From positions 1 to 64,000 of IMG/VR virus record IMGVR_UViG_3300025645_000047: 64,000 nucleotides of DNA; one strand, 5' to 3'. The position numbers and the translations under genes were made by a program. Positions 1 through 6,622 of the stretch are shown here, in pieces; within the stretch, counting starts at the first letter, position 1; each line of letters opens with the position of its first letter. The DNA is from a virus. The notes below the pieces were generated by a model, which ran no database searches, was not told where the DNA came from, and was given only the letters and a program-made list of their open reading frames with translations.

Positions 1-30
1 GACTATGTCTCAAAAAAAAAAAAAAAATAA
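1..30 (+). CDS. possible 3' end of an upstream gene (partial)
   Basis: Frame 1 reads Asp-Tyr-Val-Ser followed by five lysines and a TAA stop. This would be the lysine-rich tail of a gene that begins before the window. The 15-base A run could equally be a non-coding tract, and so little sequence is present that the call is weak. Confidence 0.25.
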   Translation, partial: DYVSKKKKK

Positions 31-34
31 AAAA

Positions 35-84
35 TTTCAGCTATAACACTCATTTCATTTAGGGCCTATTTAAGCGTACATTTA
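35..84 (+). promoter_or_regulatory. composite promoter (12-mer plus -7 box), copy 1
   Basis: TTTCAGCTATAA at 35-46 is followed after 30 bp by TACATTTA at 77-84, which fits the Bacteroidota -7 box TAnnTTTG except for the last base. No TTG lies 23 bp upstream of the box. The same geometry recurs at 9529, 19643, 25698 and 27412. The ATG at 88 is only 4 bases after the box, so a transcript would be nearly leaderless. Confidence 0.55.
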
Positions 85-87
85 TGT

Positions 88-270
88 ATGATCAAGATAG
101 CCACTAAAATATTCTGTACAGCTGTATATCTGCTTGGTGGTACAGTCAGGATTGAGTTGGTTATACTTCCTAGGACACTGGCAATGTTATCTTTCTTTTA
201 TTTTATATACATAGTGTTTCCTTTGATAAAGCTTGGCTATTATTATTTATTTACTTACATTTGGGCATGA
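88..270 (+). CDS. small hydrophobic membrane protein, unknown
   Basis: This is a 60-residue protein made almost entirely of hydrophobic and aromatic residues, with membrane-spanning stretches around 5-18, 31-47 and possibly 50-60. It starts directly downstream of the composite promoter at 35-84. I do not recognise a family. A small early membrane protein acting on the host envelope is possible but is inference. The gene overlaps the next start by four bases (ATGA at 267-270), which supports an operon and translational coupling. Confidence 0.45.
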   Translation: MIKIATKIFCTAVYLLGGTVRIELVILPRTLAMLSFFYFIYIVFPLIKLGYYYLFTYIWA

Positions 271-482
271 ATTGGAAAGATTACTTAACATCTAAAGGCT
301 TCATATACAATGAGAAGAAGGATTCCTGGATCAAGGGTAAAGGGTGGGGTAAGTCTTATTCAGTTTCTATGATAATGAAAGGATTGTTTGAAATAAAGGA
401 TGCTGGAGATGTAGTATTCTCTGATTACGTAAATAGTCTTGAAGAATTTAAGGCATTAATTAAAAAATACATAGATGAGTAA
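267..482 (+). CDS. hypothetical protein
   Basis: This 71-residue protein has many Lys, Trp and Gly residues in its first half and a helical C-terminus. I choose ATG 267, which overlaps the upstream TGA as ATGA, over an in-frame TTG at 261. It overlaps the next gene by eight bases. The pattern of alternating hydrophobic residues suggests a small mixed alpha/beta fold. No known family is recognised, and its position among small genes upstream of the chaperonin suggests a non-structural role. Confidence 0.5.
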   Translation: MNWKDYLTSKGFIYNEKKDSWIKGKGWGKSYSVSMIMKGLFEIKDAGDVVFSDYVNSLEEFKALIKKYIDE

Positions 483-780
483 ATACGAATTTAACGACTT
501 AATAGATGGATCTATCAGCACAACATCAAACCCAATTCTAACCCAGACCCATAGCTACTTAAATGGTATACAAGTTAATCATACTGGTATCAATAATCAT
601 ACTAGTATCAATACAAATTATTTAATTAGTATTCCGGATGGTGAGATTACATTTGAGGAATTAAATAAAACTATGAATACTTTGTCTAATGCAGTTGTCC
701 ATATGCAAACCAAGATAAAGGATTTAGAAAAAAAGAAAGAATCTGAAAAGATTAATAAAAGAAATATATTTAAAAAATAA
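475..780 (+). CDS. hypothetical protein with C-terminal coiled coil
   Basis: The protein has 101 residues. The first half is rich in Asn, Thr and Ser. From about residue 58 to the end it forms a predicted heptad-type helix rich in Lys and Glu, ending in a basic tail. It overlaps the upstream gene by eight bases and is followed after three bases by the next gene, so it sits in the same operon. Such an arrangement suits an oligomeric or nucleic-acid-associated protein, but no function can be assigned. Confidence 0.5.
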   Translation: MSKYEFNDLIDGSISTTSNPILTQTHSYLNGIQVNHTGINNHTSINTNYLISIPDGEITFEELNKTMNTLSNAVVHMQTKIKDLEKKKESEKINKRNIFKK

Positions 781-783
781 AAT

Positions 784-1053
784 ATGATATTATTTATAGA
801 AGCAGTAATAGTACTTGGCTTAATTGCATTTCCAATAGTAAAGACTTACTTTAAGGGTGCTGTAGAATGGATGTGGATAAGTGGACTAGTTCTTGGAATT
901 AATGCAGGAGCAGTAATGTTTAGTGCAATGATTGATGATGAAAAAAGGATCTTTAAGATGTATACTTTTCAATTCCACCTTTTTCTAATAACAGTAAGCA
1001 TGGCCTTTTCAATAGAGAAGCCAGATTATGAACTTGAAGAAGAAGAAGAGTAA
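784..1053 (+). CDS. small multi-pass membrane protein, unknown
   Basis: This is an 89-residue protein with three hydrophobic stretches (about 2-19, 30-50 and 60-76) and an acidic C-terminal tail of consecutive glutamates. The stop codon TAA shares its last A with the ATG of the next gene (TAATG), indicating coupled translation. It lies far from the lysis module, so I do not call it a holin. Function unknown. Confidence 0.5.
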   Translation: MILFIEAVIVLGLIAFPIVKTYFKGAVEWMWISGLVLGINAGAVMFSAMIDDEKRIFKMYTFQFHLFLITVSMAFSIEKPDYELEEEEE

Positions 1054-1256
1054 TGGAGACAGAAGATTACAACTCAAAAGATTACACCTTGTACAACTCA
1101 TTCCTAGAAGCTGCAGCTGACTTTGTAACAGAACAAGACGAAGAGTGGATAGCTAAAGAAGTAGATAAGACTGTAGATTACTTAAAAGCCATGGAGCCTT
1201 CAAAGACTGCAAAAAGAAATCTTCCTTGGAAGACATCAAAAGATGGTGATATCTAA
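1053..1256 (+). CDS. hypothetical acidic protein
   Basis: This 67-residue soluble protein is rich in Asp, Glu and Lys and has aromatic residues in its first half (Tyr, Phe, Trp). It starts at the TAATG junction with the membrane protein upstream and is the last intact gene before a roughly 450-base stretch holding a decayed gene and a terminator. No family recognised. Confidence 0.45.
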   Translation: METEDYNSKDYTLYNSFLEAAADFVTEQDEEWIAKEVDKTVDYLKAMEPSKTAKRNLPWKTSKDGDI

Positions 1257-1277
1257 ATTTGGATTATAGGTAAATAA

Positions 1278-1611
1278 GATATATCTTTACAAAATAGTTA
1301 TTACAGTGTTTTAACTGATATAAAATCTGCAGCTAATCAATCAACACATATTGAAAGGGTACAGATGATCAGGGAGGTTTAAGTAATAATGTTGAATACA
1401 CAGGAAACCTTTTATACTATACGCTTAAGATTGGACTGGATATGGAACAAGTAATTCCTTCTGAAATAACAGATGTTATCAGTCCTTGGCAATTTTACAC
1501 TGTCTTAAGGAAGGTATAAAGAAAACTGTTCCAGAGAACACTAACCCAGTGATTCTCAAGGGATTTGTGTTTTTAATCGTTAATATTAATAAAGTTGTTT
1601 CACAAATATAA
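1278..1611 (+). pseudogene. decayed gene readable through two -1 frame shifts
   Basis: The stretch 1257-1703 has no intact gene. Three successive open stretches join into a plausible chain. The first runs from 1278 to the TAA at 1380, the second continues in the -1 frame past about 1376 to the TAA at 1517, and the third shifts -1 again near 1504 and stops at 1609-1611. The joined product would be about 110 residues with a normal mix of Ala, Gln, Val, Trp and Pro. No start codon is found in the first segment. It ends exactly at the terminator at 1611-1644. Decay by small indels, or assembly errors, are the simplest explanations. Only a 25-residue reading frame (ATG 1442) is formally intact. 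Confidence 0.4.
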
Positions 1612-1644
1612 TGTCTAGAGAATAATACCTCTAGGCATTTTTTT
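1611..1644 (+). terminator. rho-independent terminator
   Basis: The arms 1611-1620 and 1629-1638 form a ten-base stem with one G-T pair. The stem closes an eight-base loop and is followed by a run of seven T. It closes the first small-gene operon. Confidence 0.8.
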
Positions 1645-1660
1645 ATGGAATATATTAGGA

Positions 1661-1698
1661 TTTAGGTTTTTTTTAATATATATTTGGAAAAACCTAAA
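1661..1698 (+). promoter_or_regulatory. promoter box inside an 11-bp perfect inverted repeat
   Basis: TTTAGGTTTTT at 1661-1671 and its exact reverse complement at 1688-1698 flank TATATTTG at 1679-1686, a perfect Bacteroidota -7 box. There is neither a TTG at the usual distance nor the 12-mer of the composite promoters. It lies just before the ATG at 1704. An operator for a dimeric repressor, or an mRNA 5' hairpin, would both fit. Confidence 0.55.
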
Positions 1699-1703
1699 AG
1701 AAA

Positions 1704-2078
1704 ATGAGTACAGAAAAAGAGCCTAAAGAAATTACAGTTGAAGACATTAAACAACAAATGACTGCTGATGACCTGGCAAAAACCTTAAGGCTTGCTCCTT
1801 CTAAAAGAGTAATACTTGGTCTAACAAATGACCACCTAGTAAAACACAACGCACTTATATTCCACAAAGGATCTTCCTTATCATCTGCACAACGCAAAAT
1901 GGTACAGGAGAGAGTTGCCTATGGATTAAACAAAGGAACTATTACTACTGAGCAAGTTGCGGGAGAGATCAATAAACTAAATGCTCTTATTCAAGGAGAA
2001 TTAATAAAAATTACTAAAGATGACAGTATCACTGAGCACTCAGTTTCAGATAAGGAAGAAACTGGAGAAGATTCTTGA
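1704..2078 (+). CDS. hypothetical protein, helical
   Basis: This is a 124-residue soluble protein, acidic at both ends and predicted to be largely helical with a basic central part (about residues 34-70). It is the first gene after the terminator at 1611-1644 and has its own candidate promoter with an inverted repeat. It overlaps the next gene by 59 bases. No family recognised; as leader gene of the chaperonin-containing operon it could have a regulatory role, but that is inference. Confidence 0.55.
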   Translation: MSTEKEPKEITVEDIKQQMTADDLAKTLRLAPSKRVILGLTNDHLVKHNALIFHKGSSLSSAQRKMVQERVAYGLNKGTITTEQVAGEINKLNALIQGELIKITKDDSITEHSVSDKEETGEDS

Positions 2079-2259
2079 TCTTGCAAAAGAAAGAGAAACT
2101 ACCTGCATAACAATAATGACAAACAGAGATTGGCACATAAAAGTGTTTAATTTCTTTTTAAATCATGATAAGATAGGATGGATGAAGATTGGAGGAAACA
2201 CAATCTTTATAATTAAAGAAATGAGAATAGAACTTAAACCAATAGACTTTTATATATGA
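2020..2259 (+). CDS. hypothetical small protein
   Basis: The 79-residue reading frame begins inside the previous gene. The first ATG is at 2020, and a shorter form would start at ATG 2116. The sequence alternates helix (basic, Lys/Glu) and beta-like hydrophobic segments containing Trp and Phe. Its TGA at 2257-2259 overlaps the next ATG at 2256. The real start is uncertain because the overlap with the upstream gene is unusually long. Function unknown. Confidence 0.45.
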   Translation: MTVSLSTQFQIRKKLEKILDLAKERETTCITIMTNRDWHIKVFNFFLNHDKIGWMKIGGNTIFIIKEMRIELKPIDFYI

Positions 2260-2480
2260 GTAGATTTAGTCAAATAGTAAGTGGATACAAAAACTTAGTT
2301 AAATCTAAGTTAGGGTTGTCCGATGAAAAAGATGAAGAGATCTTTGAAGCAAGAAGAACAATATGCAACGCATGTAAGTTTAAGTCTGCATTAGATAGAT
2401 GTTTAAAGTGTGGATGCCCATTAGGAGCAAAGACAAGAAGTCTTGATAGTGATAATGGTTGTCCAGAAAAACACTGGTAA
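2256..2480 (+). CDS. zinc-ribbon protein, DUF6171-like
   Basis: This is a 74-residue protein with six cysteines (37, 40, 49, 52, 54, 69) in a CxxC...CxxCxC pattern followed by a late Cys-Pro. This is the pattern of the short zinc-binding proteins of the DUF6171 type that I know from crAss-like and other Bacteroidota phages. The N-terminal 30 residues form a basic helix. It starts with an ATGA overlap. The role is unknown; a metal-binding adaptor or regulator is plausible. Confidence 0.6.
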   Translation: MSRFSQIVSGYKNLVKSKLGLSDEKDEEIFEARRTICNACKFKSALDRCLKCGCPLGAKTRSLDSDNGCPEKHW

Positions 2481-2481
2481 T

Positions 2482-2646
2482 ATGATATTAACAATAAATC
2501 TACATCCGGAAGTAGTAAAGTTTCTTGAAGAAACAGGAACAGTCTATTTTGACAATACAGGAGAGAAGTCCTATATAGTTAATGGCACTATGTATAAAGA
2601 AACAAATGAAGAAGGATTATACACAACACAATTCATACAAGATTAA
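2482..2646 (+). CDS. hypothetical small protein upstream of groEL
   Basis: This is a 54-residue acidic protein of beta-like pattern. I start it at ATG 2482, one base after the upstream TAA at 2478-2480, rather than at an in-frame ATG at 2443 inside the zinc-ribbon gene. Its TAA shares an A with the groEL start (TAATG at 2644-2648), which points to coupled translation with the chaperonin. No family recognised. Confidence 0.45.
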   Translation: MILTINLHPEVVKFLEETGTVYFDNTGEKSYIVNGTMYKETNEEGLYTTQFIQD

Positions 2647-4220
2647 TGACAGAAATTAAGTTTGACCAGGAAGTAAGAGATGGCATCAAGGCCGGAGTAG
2701 ATGCCTTGGCCAATGCAGTAAAAGTAACCTTGGGCCCAAGAGGACTCAATGTAATTATACAGAGACACAATCAAGATCCTCAAGTTACTAAAGATGGAGT
2801 TACTGTAGCAAAAGAGATTGAGCTAGAAGATCCTATACAAAACATGGGAGCAACTGTAGTTAAGAGAGTGGCAGAGAAATCTAACGATGATGCTGGTGAC
2901 GGAACTACAACAGCTACTGTCTTGGCCCAAGCAATTCTAAGTGAAGGGCTAAAGCTTGTAGCTGCCGGATATAATCCTGTAGAAATTAAAAGAGGAATAG
3001 ATAAAGCTACACAGGTAATAGTAGGTCACCTTAACAGTTCGGCCATACCGGTAACACACGGATCAGACATGATAGAGCACATTGCTACTATCTCTGCAAA
3101 CAATGATCCTGAAATAGGTAAGATTGTTGCAGAGGCATTTAGAAGAGTAGGGTCAGATGGAGCTGTGAGTGTTGAAGAAGGTGCAGGTTTTGAGACTGTA
3201 GTTCACAGAGTAGACGGATTACAATTTGATAGAGGAATGGCCTCATCATTCTTCTCTACTTCTCCTGATAAGGCAGAAGCAACAATGAGGAACCCCTTAA
3301 TACTAGTAGTAGAGGGAAAGGTAACAACCAAAGAACAAATAATGGCGGTACTAGAACCGGTAATAAAACTAGGGAAACCTTTAGTTATAATAGCGGAGGA
3401 CATTGCCGGAGATGCATTGTCAACACTTATACTAAACAAGTTAAAGGGTGGGCATAGTCTTGCAGCAGTAAAGGCACCAGGATTTGGATCATTAAGAACA
3501 GACCTAACTAAAGACATAGCAATCATTGTAGGAGCACAAGTAGTTCCTGCTGATATGGTGGCTGATATAACATCAGAATACATTGAACAACTATTAGGCA
3601 CGGCAACAACAGTTAAGATTGAAGGTATGTCTACTGTGATAATGGGTGGGAAAAGAAGTGAAGAAGAGGTAGCTGATAGGATAAAAGAAATTGAGGCAAA
3701 GATAGCTGACAATAAGATAACTAAATTTGAGGTAGACAAACTACTTGAAAGAAAGGCAAAATTAGGTGGAGGCGTAGCAATTATAGAAGTTGGGGCAAAG
3801 TCTGAGATTGACATGAAAGAAAAGAAGGATAGAGTTGATGATGCAAAGGAAGCAGTAATATCAGCACTTGAAGAAGGAGTTGTGTTAGGCGGAGGATGTG
3901 CACTACTCAACTGCAAAGACTTAGTAGTGAACGTGTTAGAAAATACCGATGAAAAAATAGGGGTGCAACTAATAATGAAAGCTATAGAGGCACCATTCAG
4001 AACAATATGCGATAACGCAGGTGTTAGTTCAGATTTGAAAATAGAAGGGGTAATGTCTAGGCCTACAGGAACCGGATACAATGCAAAAACAGATGAATAT
4101 GTAGAAATGATTGACGCAGGTATACTTGATCCAAAAAAGGTTACAAGAATAGCACTAGAAAGTGCTGCTAGCGTTTCAGGCACATTGCTCACTACAGCAT
4201 GTGCCATAACAATAAAATAA
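2646..4220 (+). CDS. groEL: phage-encoded GroEL-like chaperonin (60 kDa)
   Basis: The 524-residue protein spans the full length of the bacterial GroEL family. It has equatorial, intermediate and apical domains in normal order, with the nucleotide site AGDGTTT at 83-89 and Asp50 before it. The apical segment QFDRG and the C-terminal SALEEGVVLGGG signature are also present. Unlike most bacterial GroEL it lacks the Gly-Gly-Met C-terminal tail. It should form ATP-driven folding chambers for phage proteins, most likely the capsid or the very large virion proteins. A divergent GroES-like protein is encoded at 5735-6337. The gene is translationally coupled to its upstream neighbour. Family assignment is certain; the client is inference. 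Confidence 0.97.
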   Translation: MTEIKFDQEVRDGIKAGVDALANAVKVTLGPRGLNVIIQRHNQDPQVTKDGVTVAKEIELEDPIQNMGATVVKRVAEKSNDDAGDGTTTATVLAQAILSEGLKLVAAGYNPVEIKRGIDKATQVIVGHLNSSAIPVTHGSDMIEHIATISANNDPEIGKIVAEAFRRVGSDGAVSVEEGAGFETVVHRVDGLQFDRGMASSFFSTSPDKAEATMRNPLILVVEGKVTTKEQIMAVLEPVIKLGKPLVIIAEDIAGDALSTLILNKLKGGHSLAAVKAPGFGSLRTDLTKDIAIIVGAQVVPADMVADITSEYIEQLLGTATTVKIEGMSTVIMGGKRSEEEVADRIKEIEAKIADNKITKFEVDKLLERKAKLGGGVAIIEVGAKSEIDMKEKKDRVDDAKEAVISALEEGVVLGGGCALLNCKDLVVNVLENTDEKIGVQLIMKAIEAPFRTICDNAGVSSDLKIEGVMSRPTGTGYNAKTDEYVEMIDAGILDPKKVTRIALESAASVSGTLLTTACAITIK

Positions 4221-4221
4221 G

Positions 4222-4566
4222 ATGAAACATGAAGAACTGATTCGAGAAATTGAAAGAAGAGAACAGCAAAATCAAATGGCTCCTTTTCCAATGCATGACA
4301 CGGAAGTAATTAACGATTTAAAAATACTTAATATGATGACAGCAAAAGAAGGATACGAGCAAGAGCCGGTTACCTATTGCAAAACGTGTATGTCTATACA
4401 CATTAAAACTATAGAGTTTGAAGATGGGCCAGGGGGAGAAGAAAGATATGTGGACTATTGCGTTCCTTGTGGAAACACAGATTTAGATAAAGTTTATTTA
4501 GCAGAGTGGGAAGAACTTTATGCTGAGAAGTATGGTGATAAATTTCTAACCAAAAATAATAAGTAA
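4222..4566 (+). CDS. conserved crAss-like zinc-ribbon protein
   Basis: This 114-residue protein has an N-terminal charged helix (1-45). A zinc ribbon follows, built from CxxC at 53-56 and CxxC at 80-83, and then a WEELYxEKYG-type helix. I recognise the pattern (YCxxCxSxHI, then DYCxxCGxTD) as a short conserved protein often seen in crAss-like phages. Its role is not known; zinc ribbons of this type commonly bind nucleic acid or transcription machinery. It starts two bases after the groEL stop, so both are probably co-transcribed. Confidence 0.6.
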   Translation: MKHEELIREIERREQQNQMAPFPMHDTEVINDLKILNMMTAKEGYEQEPVTYCKTCMSIHIKTIEFEDGPGGEERYVDYCVPCGNTDLDKVYLAEWEELYAEKYGDKFLTKNNK

Positions 4567-4567
4567 C

Positions 4568-4846
4568 ATGAATATATTTAGTTTTGACGGATGGAAAGAC
4601 AATGCTTTTAAAGCTAAATATATAGACTCTGATCTTAAGGTCCTGGAAATCAAAGCATCTTGGTTTCACAATCAAGTTGAAGAGATGAATAAACAAATGA
4701 CTAAATTAAAATTATTAATAAACACAGTCATAAGTGGATCTAAAGAAAAAAACAAGTATGAGCTATCAGTTAAAATAAATCAGTATGACGGCAGGAAACA
4801 ACATGAACATAAAGAGAATACACACAGACAAGAAATCAATATTTAG
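4568..4846 (+). CDS. hypothetical protein
   Basis: The 92-residue protein starts two bases after the preceding stop. It has a mixed N-terminal half with two Trp, then a Lys-rich helical segment, and its last 20 residues are polar and His-rich. Those last 62 bases overlap the next gene in another frame. No family recognised. Confidence 0.45.
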   Translation: MNIFSFDGWKDNAFKAKYIDSDLKVLEIKASWFHNQVEEMNKQMTKLKLLINTVISGSKEKNKYELSVKINQYDGRKQHEHKENTHRQEINI

Positions 4847-5171
4847 ATATTGGTTGGCTCTTCTCAAGCCTTATCATAAATTAAGGCAAAAAGAAATAGA
4901 CGCATTAGGGCTGTTGTTATATTATCGATATGAATTGACTAGAGAGATAAAGGATATAGACATGGTTGACATGATTCTATTCTCCACCCAAACTAGAACA
5001 AAAATAAGAGAAGATCTTGGAGGAATGGGTCAAAAGGTTTTTAATAACCTACTTACTTCCTTGAGAAAGAAGAGTGTCATAACAAAAGATAATAAAATAA
5101 ATCCAGTATTAATTCCTAAAATGTCTGAAAATGGATTTAAGTTAATATTTGATTTTGAAGTAAAAAAATGA
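4785..5171 (+). CDS. conserved crAss-like protein, putative winged-helix type
   Basis: The 128-residue protein could also start at ATG 4803; both starts lie inside the upstream gene. The central pattern resembles a short protein conserved in crAss-like phages: a helix with KPYHKLRxKEIDALGLLLYY, a TRxKIREDLG helix-turn-helix-like stretch, and a hydrophobic LIFDFEV end. The order of helices and the late beta strands suggests a winged helix-turn-helix, so DNA binding is possible but unproven. It overlaps the next gene by four bases (ATGA). Confidence 0.5.
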   Translation: MTAGNNMNIKRIHTDKKSIFRYWLALLKPYHKLRQKEIDALGLLLYYRYELTREIKDIDMVDMILFSTQTRTKIREDLGGMGQKVFNNLLTSLRKKSVITKDNKINPVLIPKMSENGFKLIFDFEVKK

Positions 5172-5488
5172 AACCAAAGAAAAAAACTTATGCAGATCAA
5201 CTACATAGATCAAATATAGTTGATGGAGAAAAAACTAAAGAGCTAGCAAAGAAATATGACATGGATCTTGGCTTAATGAAAAAGCTCCTGGCTGCACCTT
5301 ATGAGTTTATTCAGAAAAAAACAAGGGAACTTGATTTTAAAGATGGGTTGACTAAAGAAGAATTTGATAAAATAAAAAAAGACTTTAACATTCCTGCATT
5401 AGGAAAAGTTTTTGCATCAAATTACTTGTATAACGAAATACAGAAAAAAAAGAATAAAACTAAAACAATAAGAGATGATAACAGATAA
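5168..5488 (+). CDS. conserved crAss-like hypothetical protein
   Basis: This is a 106-residue, strongly basic, helical protein. Its pattern (helix, a Leu-Met-Lys-Lys-Leu-Leu turn, then LTKEEFDKIKKDFNIPALGKxF) matches in my judgement a small conserved protein found next to the preceding family in crAss-like phages. The two may work together. No catalytic motif is visible. The gene starts in an ATGA overlap and its end overlaps the short membrane protein that follows. Confidence 0.5.
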   Translation: MKPKKKTYADQLHRSNIVDGEKTKELAKKYDMDLGLMKKLLAAPYEFIQKKTRELDFKDGLTKEEFDKIKKDFNIPALGKVFASNYLYNEIQKKKNKTKTIRDDNR

Positions 5489-5579
5489 AGATTATACCAG
5501 GATAGGTATCGTAGTATTTAAAGTAGCTATTGTAGCATTTGCAATAGGAGTATTAATAGGGTATTTAATTTTTAATTAA
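5475..5579 (+). CDS. single-pass mini membrane protein
   Basis: This 34-residue frame starts at ATG 5475 inside the end of the previous gene and stops at TAA 5577-5579. Ten polar residues are followed by one continuous hydrophobic helix of about 22 residues (Ile, Val, Ala, Gly) ending near the C-terminus. The tight overlap and filling of the gap between two genes support it as real. Function unknown. Confidence 0.45.
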   Translation: MITDKDYTRIGIVVFKVAIVAFAIGVLIGYLIFN

Positions 5580-5586
5580 TATTAAA

Positions 5587-5754
5587 ATGGAAGAAGCTAA
5601 ATTATTTGTAACAACAGAAGATCTTTTAAATAAAACTTTAAAATATCTTGGAACAAAGCCGTACATTGAAGTCGCTGGATTAATAAAAGGACTTATGGCC
5701 GCAGCACCTTACAAAACAAAAATAGAAGAAAATAATGGAGAAGCAGAATCTTAA
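5587..5754 (+). CDS. hypothetical small protein upstream of the GroES-like gene
   Basis: A 55-residue frame runs from ATG 5587 to TAA 5752-5754. It starts eight bases after the mini membrane protein and overlaps the GroES-like gene by 20 bases. The protein is helical, with a hydrophobic centre (Gly-Leu-Ile-Lys-Gly-Leu-Met-Ala-Ala-Ala) and an acidic tail. It fills the gap precisely. No family recognised. Confidence 0.5.
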   Translation: MEEAKLFVTTEDLLNKTLKYLGTKPYIEVAGLIKGLMAAAPYKTKIEENNGEAES

Positions 5755-6337
5755 AAGAGGTCAGGCCTCCAAGGACGTAGAAAGGCTCAAGGGAGAGGAA
5801 GCCAGAGACCTTGGAGTTGCAGACTTCTTCAATACTAGAGATAGATCTAGAAGAGGATCAGGAGGACTTGTTGAGGATACAACTAAAGTTCTTAATGATG
5901 AGGTGACAGTAAAGGAAAGGTTATACGAGGACTCTCACAATGTAAGTGCAATCCCAGCGTATGTAAATCCAATGTTTGCAGGAATCTTTCTAACAGCAAA
6001 AAGAAATAAGATAACAGAGAATGGAATATATCTTCCAACTGCATCGTATGGAAAAGGAACTGATACAGATATGGATGTAGACTTTTCTGAAAAACAATTT
6101 GTATTAGCTGTAGGGCCACACACTCAACAAGTATGTGTTGGTATGGAAGTTGTTTTAAATATGGACAACTTTAAAAAAAGACTTGAGAGTAACATGGCTC
6201 AAAAGCTAAGTAAAGAATTTGAATACATATTGCCTATAGAGGTAATTGAAGGTACAGAATACCTGTACGTAAGCGAAAGAGATATAAAGTATATCTCAAA
6301 TACTAATGGAATATTAAAAATAAAAGACAATGTTTAA
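5735..6337 (+). CDS. divergent GroES-like co-chaperonin with N-terminal extension
   Basis: The protein has 200 residues. Residues 1-70 are charged and probably disordered. From about 78 to 187 the sequence follows the GroES layout: a Pro-Met start and beta strand, then a segment ending in GIYLP (97-101). This fits the mobile-loop hydrophobic tripeptide (Gly-Ile-Val/Tyr-Leu). Next come LAVG (124-127), VGMEVVL (135-141) and LYVSERDI (177-184), which parallel the LAVG, VGDxVxF and IMSESDI motifs of GroES. It lies about 1.5 kb downstream of the phage GroEL. The role inferred is a dedicated lid for the phage chaperonin, comparable in concept to T4 gp31. Overall similarity is low, so a structure prediction is needed for certainty. 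Confidence 0.65.
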   Translation: MEKQNLKRGQASKDVERLKGEEARDLGVADFFNTRDRSRRGSGGLVEDTTKVLNDEVTVKERLYEDSHNVSAIPAYVNPMFAGIFLTAKRNKITENGIYLPTASYGKGTDTDMDVDFSEKQFVLAVGPHTQQVCVGMEVVLNMDNFKKRLESNMAQKLSKEFEYILPIEVIEGTEYLYVSERDIKYISNTNGILKIKDNV

Positions 6338-6551
6338 AGACAAAAAAAAGAAAACAAAAGAGGTTAAATCAGCAAAAGCTGTAGTACAAACTAAAGCTTA
6401 TAGTGAGCAAATTCACGATATGTTGGTAGAAGCAGAATTAATGCTTGACAAAGCACCAAAAACTCTTGAAATTCGTGGAGCATCAAAGAAACTTAACATT
6501 GCAATTGCTAGTCTTGCACAGGCAGGTAAGTTTGCAGAAGTTAAAGAATAA
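6330..6551 (+). CDS. hypothetical helical protein
   Basis: The 73-residue protein has a lysine-rich start (Phe-Lys-Asp followed by Lys repeats), then two amphipathic helices rich in Ala, Leu and Glu. It overlaps the GroES-like gene by eight bases and is the last gene before the terminator at 6576-6607. No family recognised; it may belong functionally with the chaperone operon. Confidence 0.5.
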   Translation: MFKDKKKKTKEVKSAKAVVQTKAYSEQIHDMLVEAELMLDKAPKTLEIRGASKKLNIAIASLAQAGKFAEVKE

Positions 6552-6575
6552 CTGAATTGTCACACACTTATTAGG

Positions 6576-6607
6576 ATAGCTCTACTTGACAGTAGGGCTA
6601 TTTTTTT
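6576..6607 (+). terminator. rho-independent terminator overlapping a promoter
   Basis: An 11-base stem (6576-6586 with 6591-6601, one T-G pair) closes the four-base loop TGAC and is followed by seven T. It ends the chaperonin operon. The loop and the end of the left arm contain the TTGAC of the next promoter. Confidence 0.85.
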
Positions 6608-6616
6608 GTATATTGC
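6586..6616 (+). promoter_or_regulatory. host-type promoter for the packaging genes
   Basis: TTGAC at 6586-6590 and TATATTGC at 6609-6616 are spaced 23 bp start to start. This fits the Bacteroidota -33 TTG / -7 TAnnTTTG layout with an imperfect last two bases of the -7 box. The TerS-candidate ATG is at 6623, so the leader is very short. The -33 element lies inside the terminator hairpin of the preceding operon. Confidence 0.6.
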
Positions 6617-6622
6617 AATACT

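Noticed and set aside
261-266. TTG start two codons before ATG 267
   Set aside because: ATG 267 gives the usual ATGA overlap with the upstream stop.
1376-1382. Programmed -1 frameshift site
   Set aside because: No classical slippery heptamer or downstream pseudoknot is evident, and the frame lacks a start codon; decay is simpler.
2443-2481. Upstream start for the small gene before groEL
   Set aside because: It lies within the cysteine-rich end of the zinc-ribbon gene; ATG 2482 follows its stop directly.
3203-4291. Long minus-strand frame opposite groEL
   Set aside because: It is a shadow of the groEL codon pattern; Ser/Ala/Thr-rich composition and no partner genes on that strand. All other minus-strand frames are likewise shadows.
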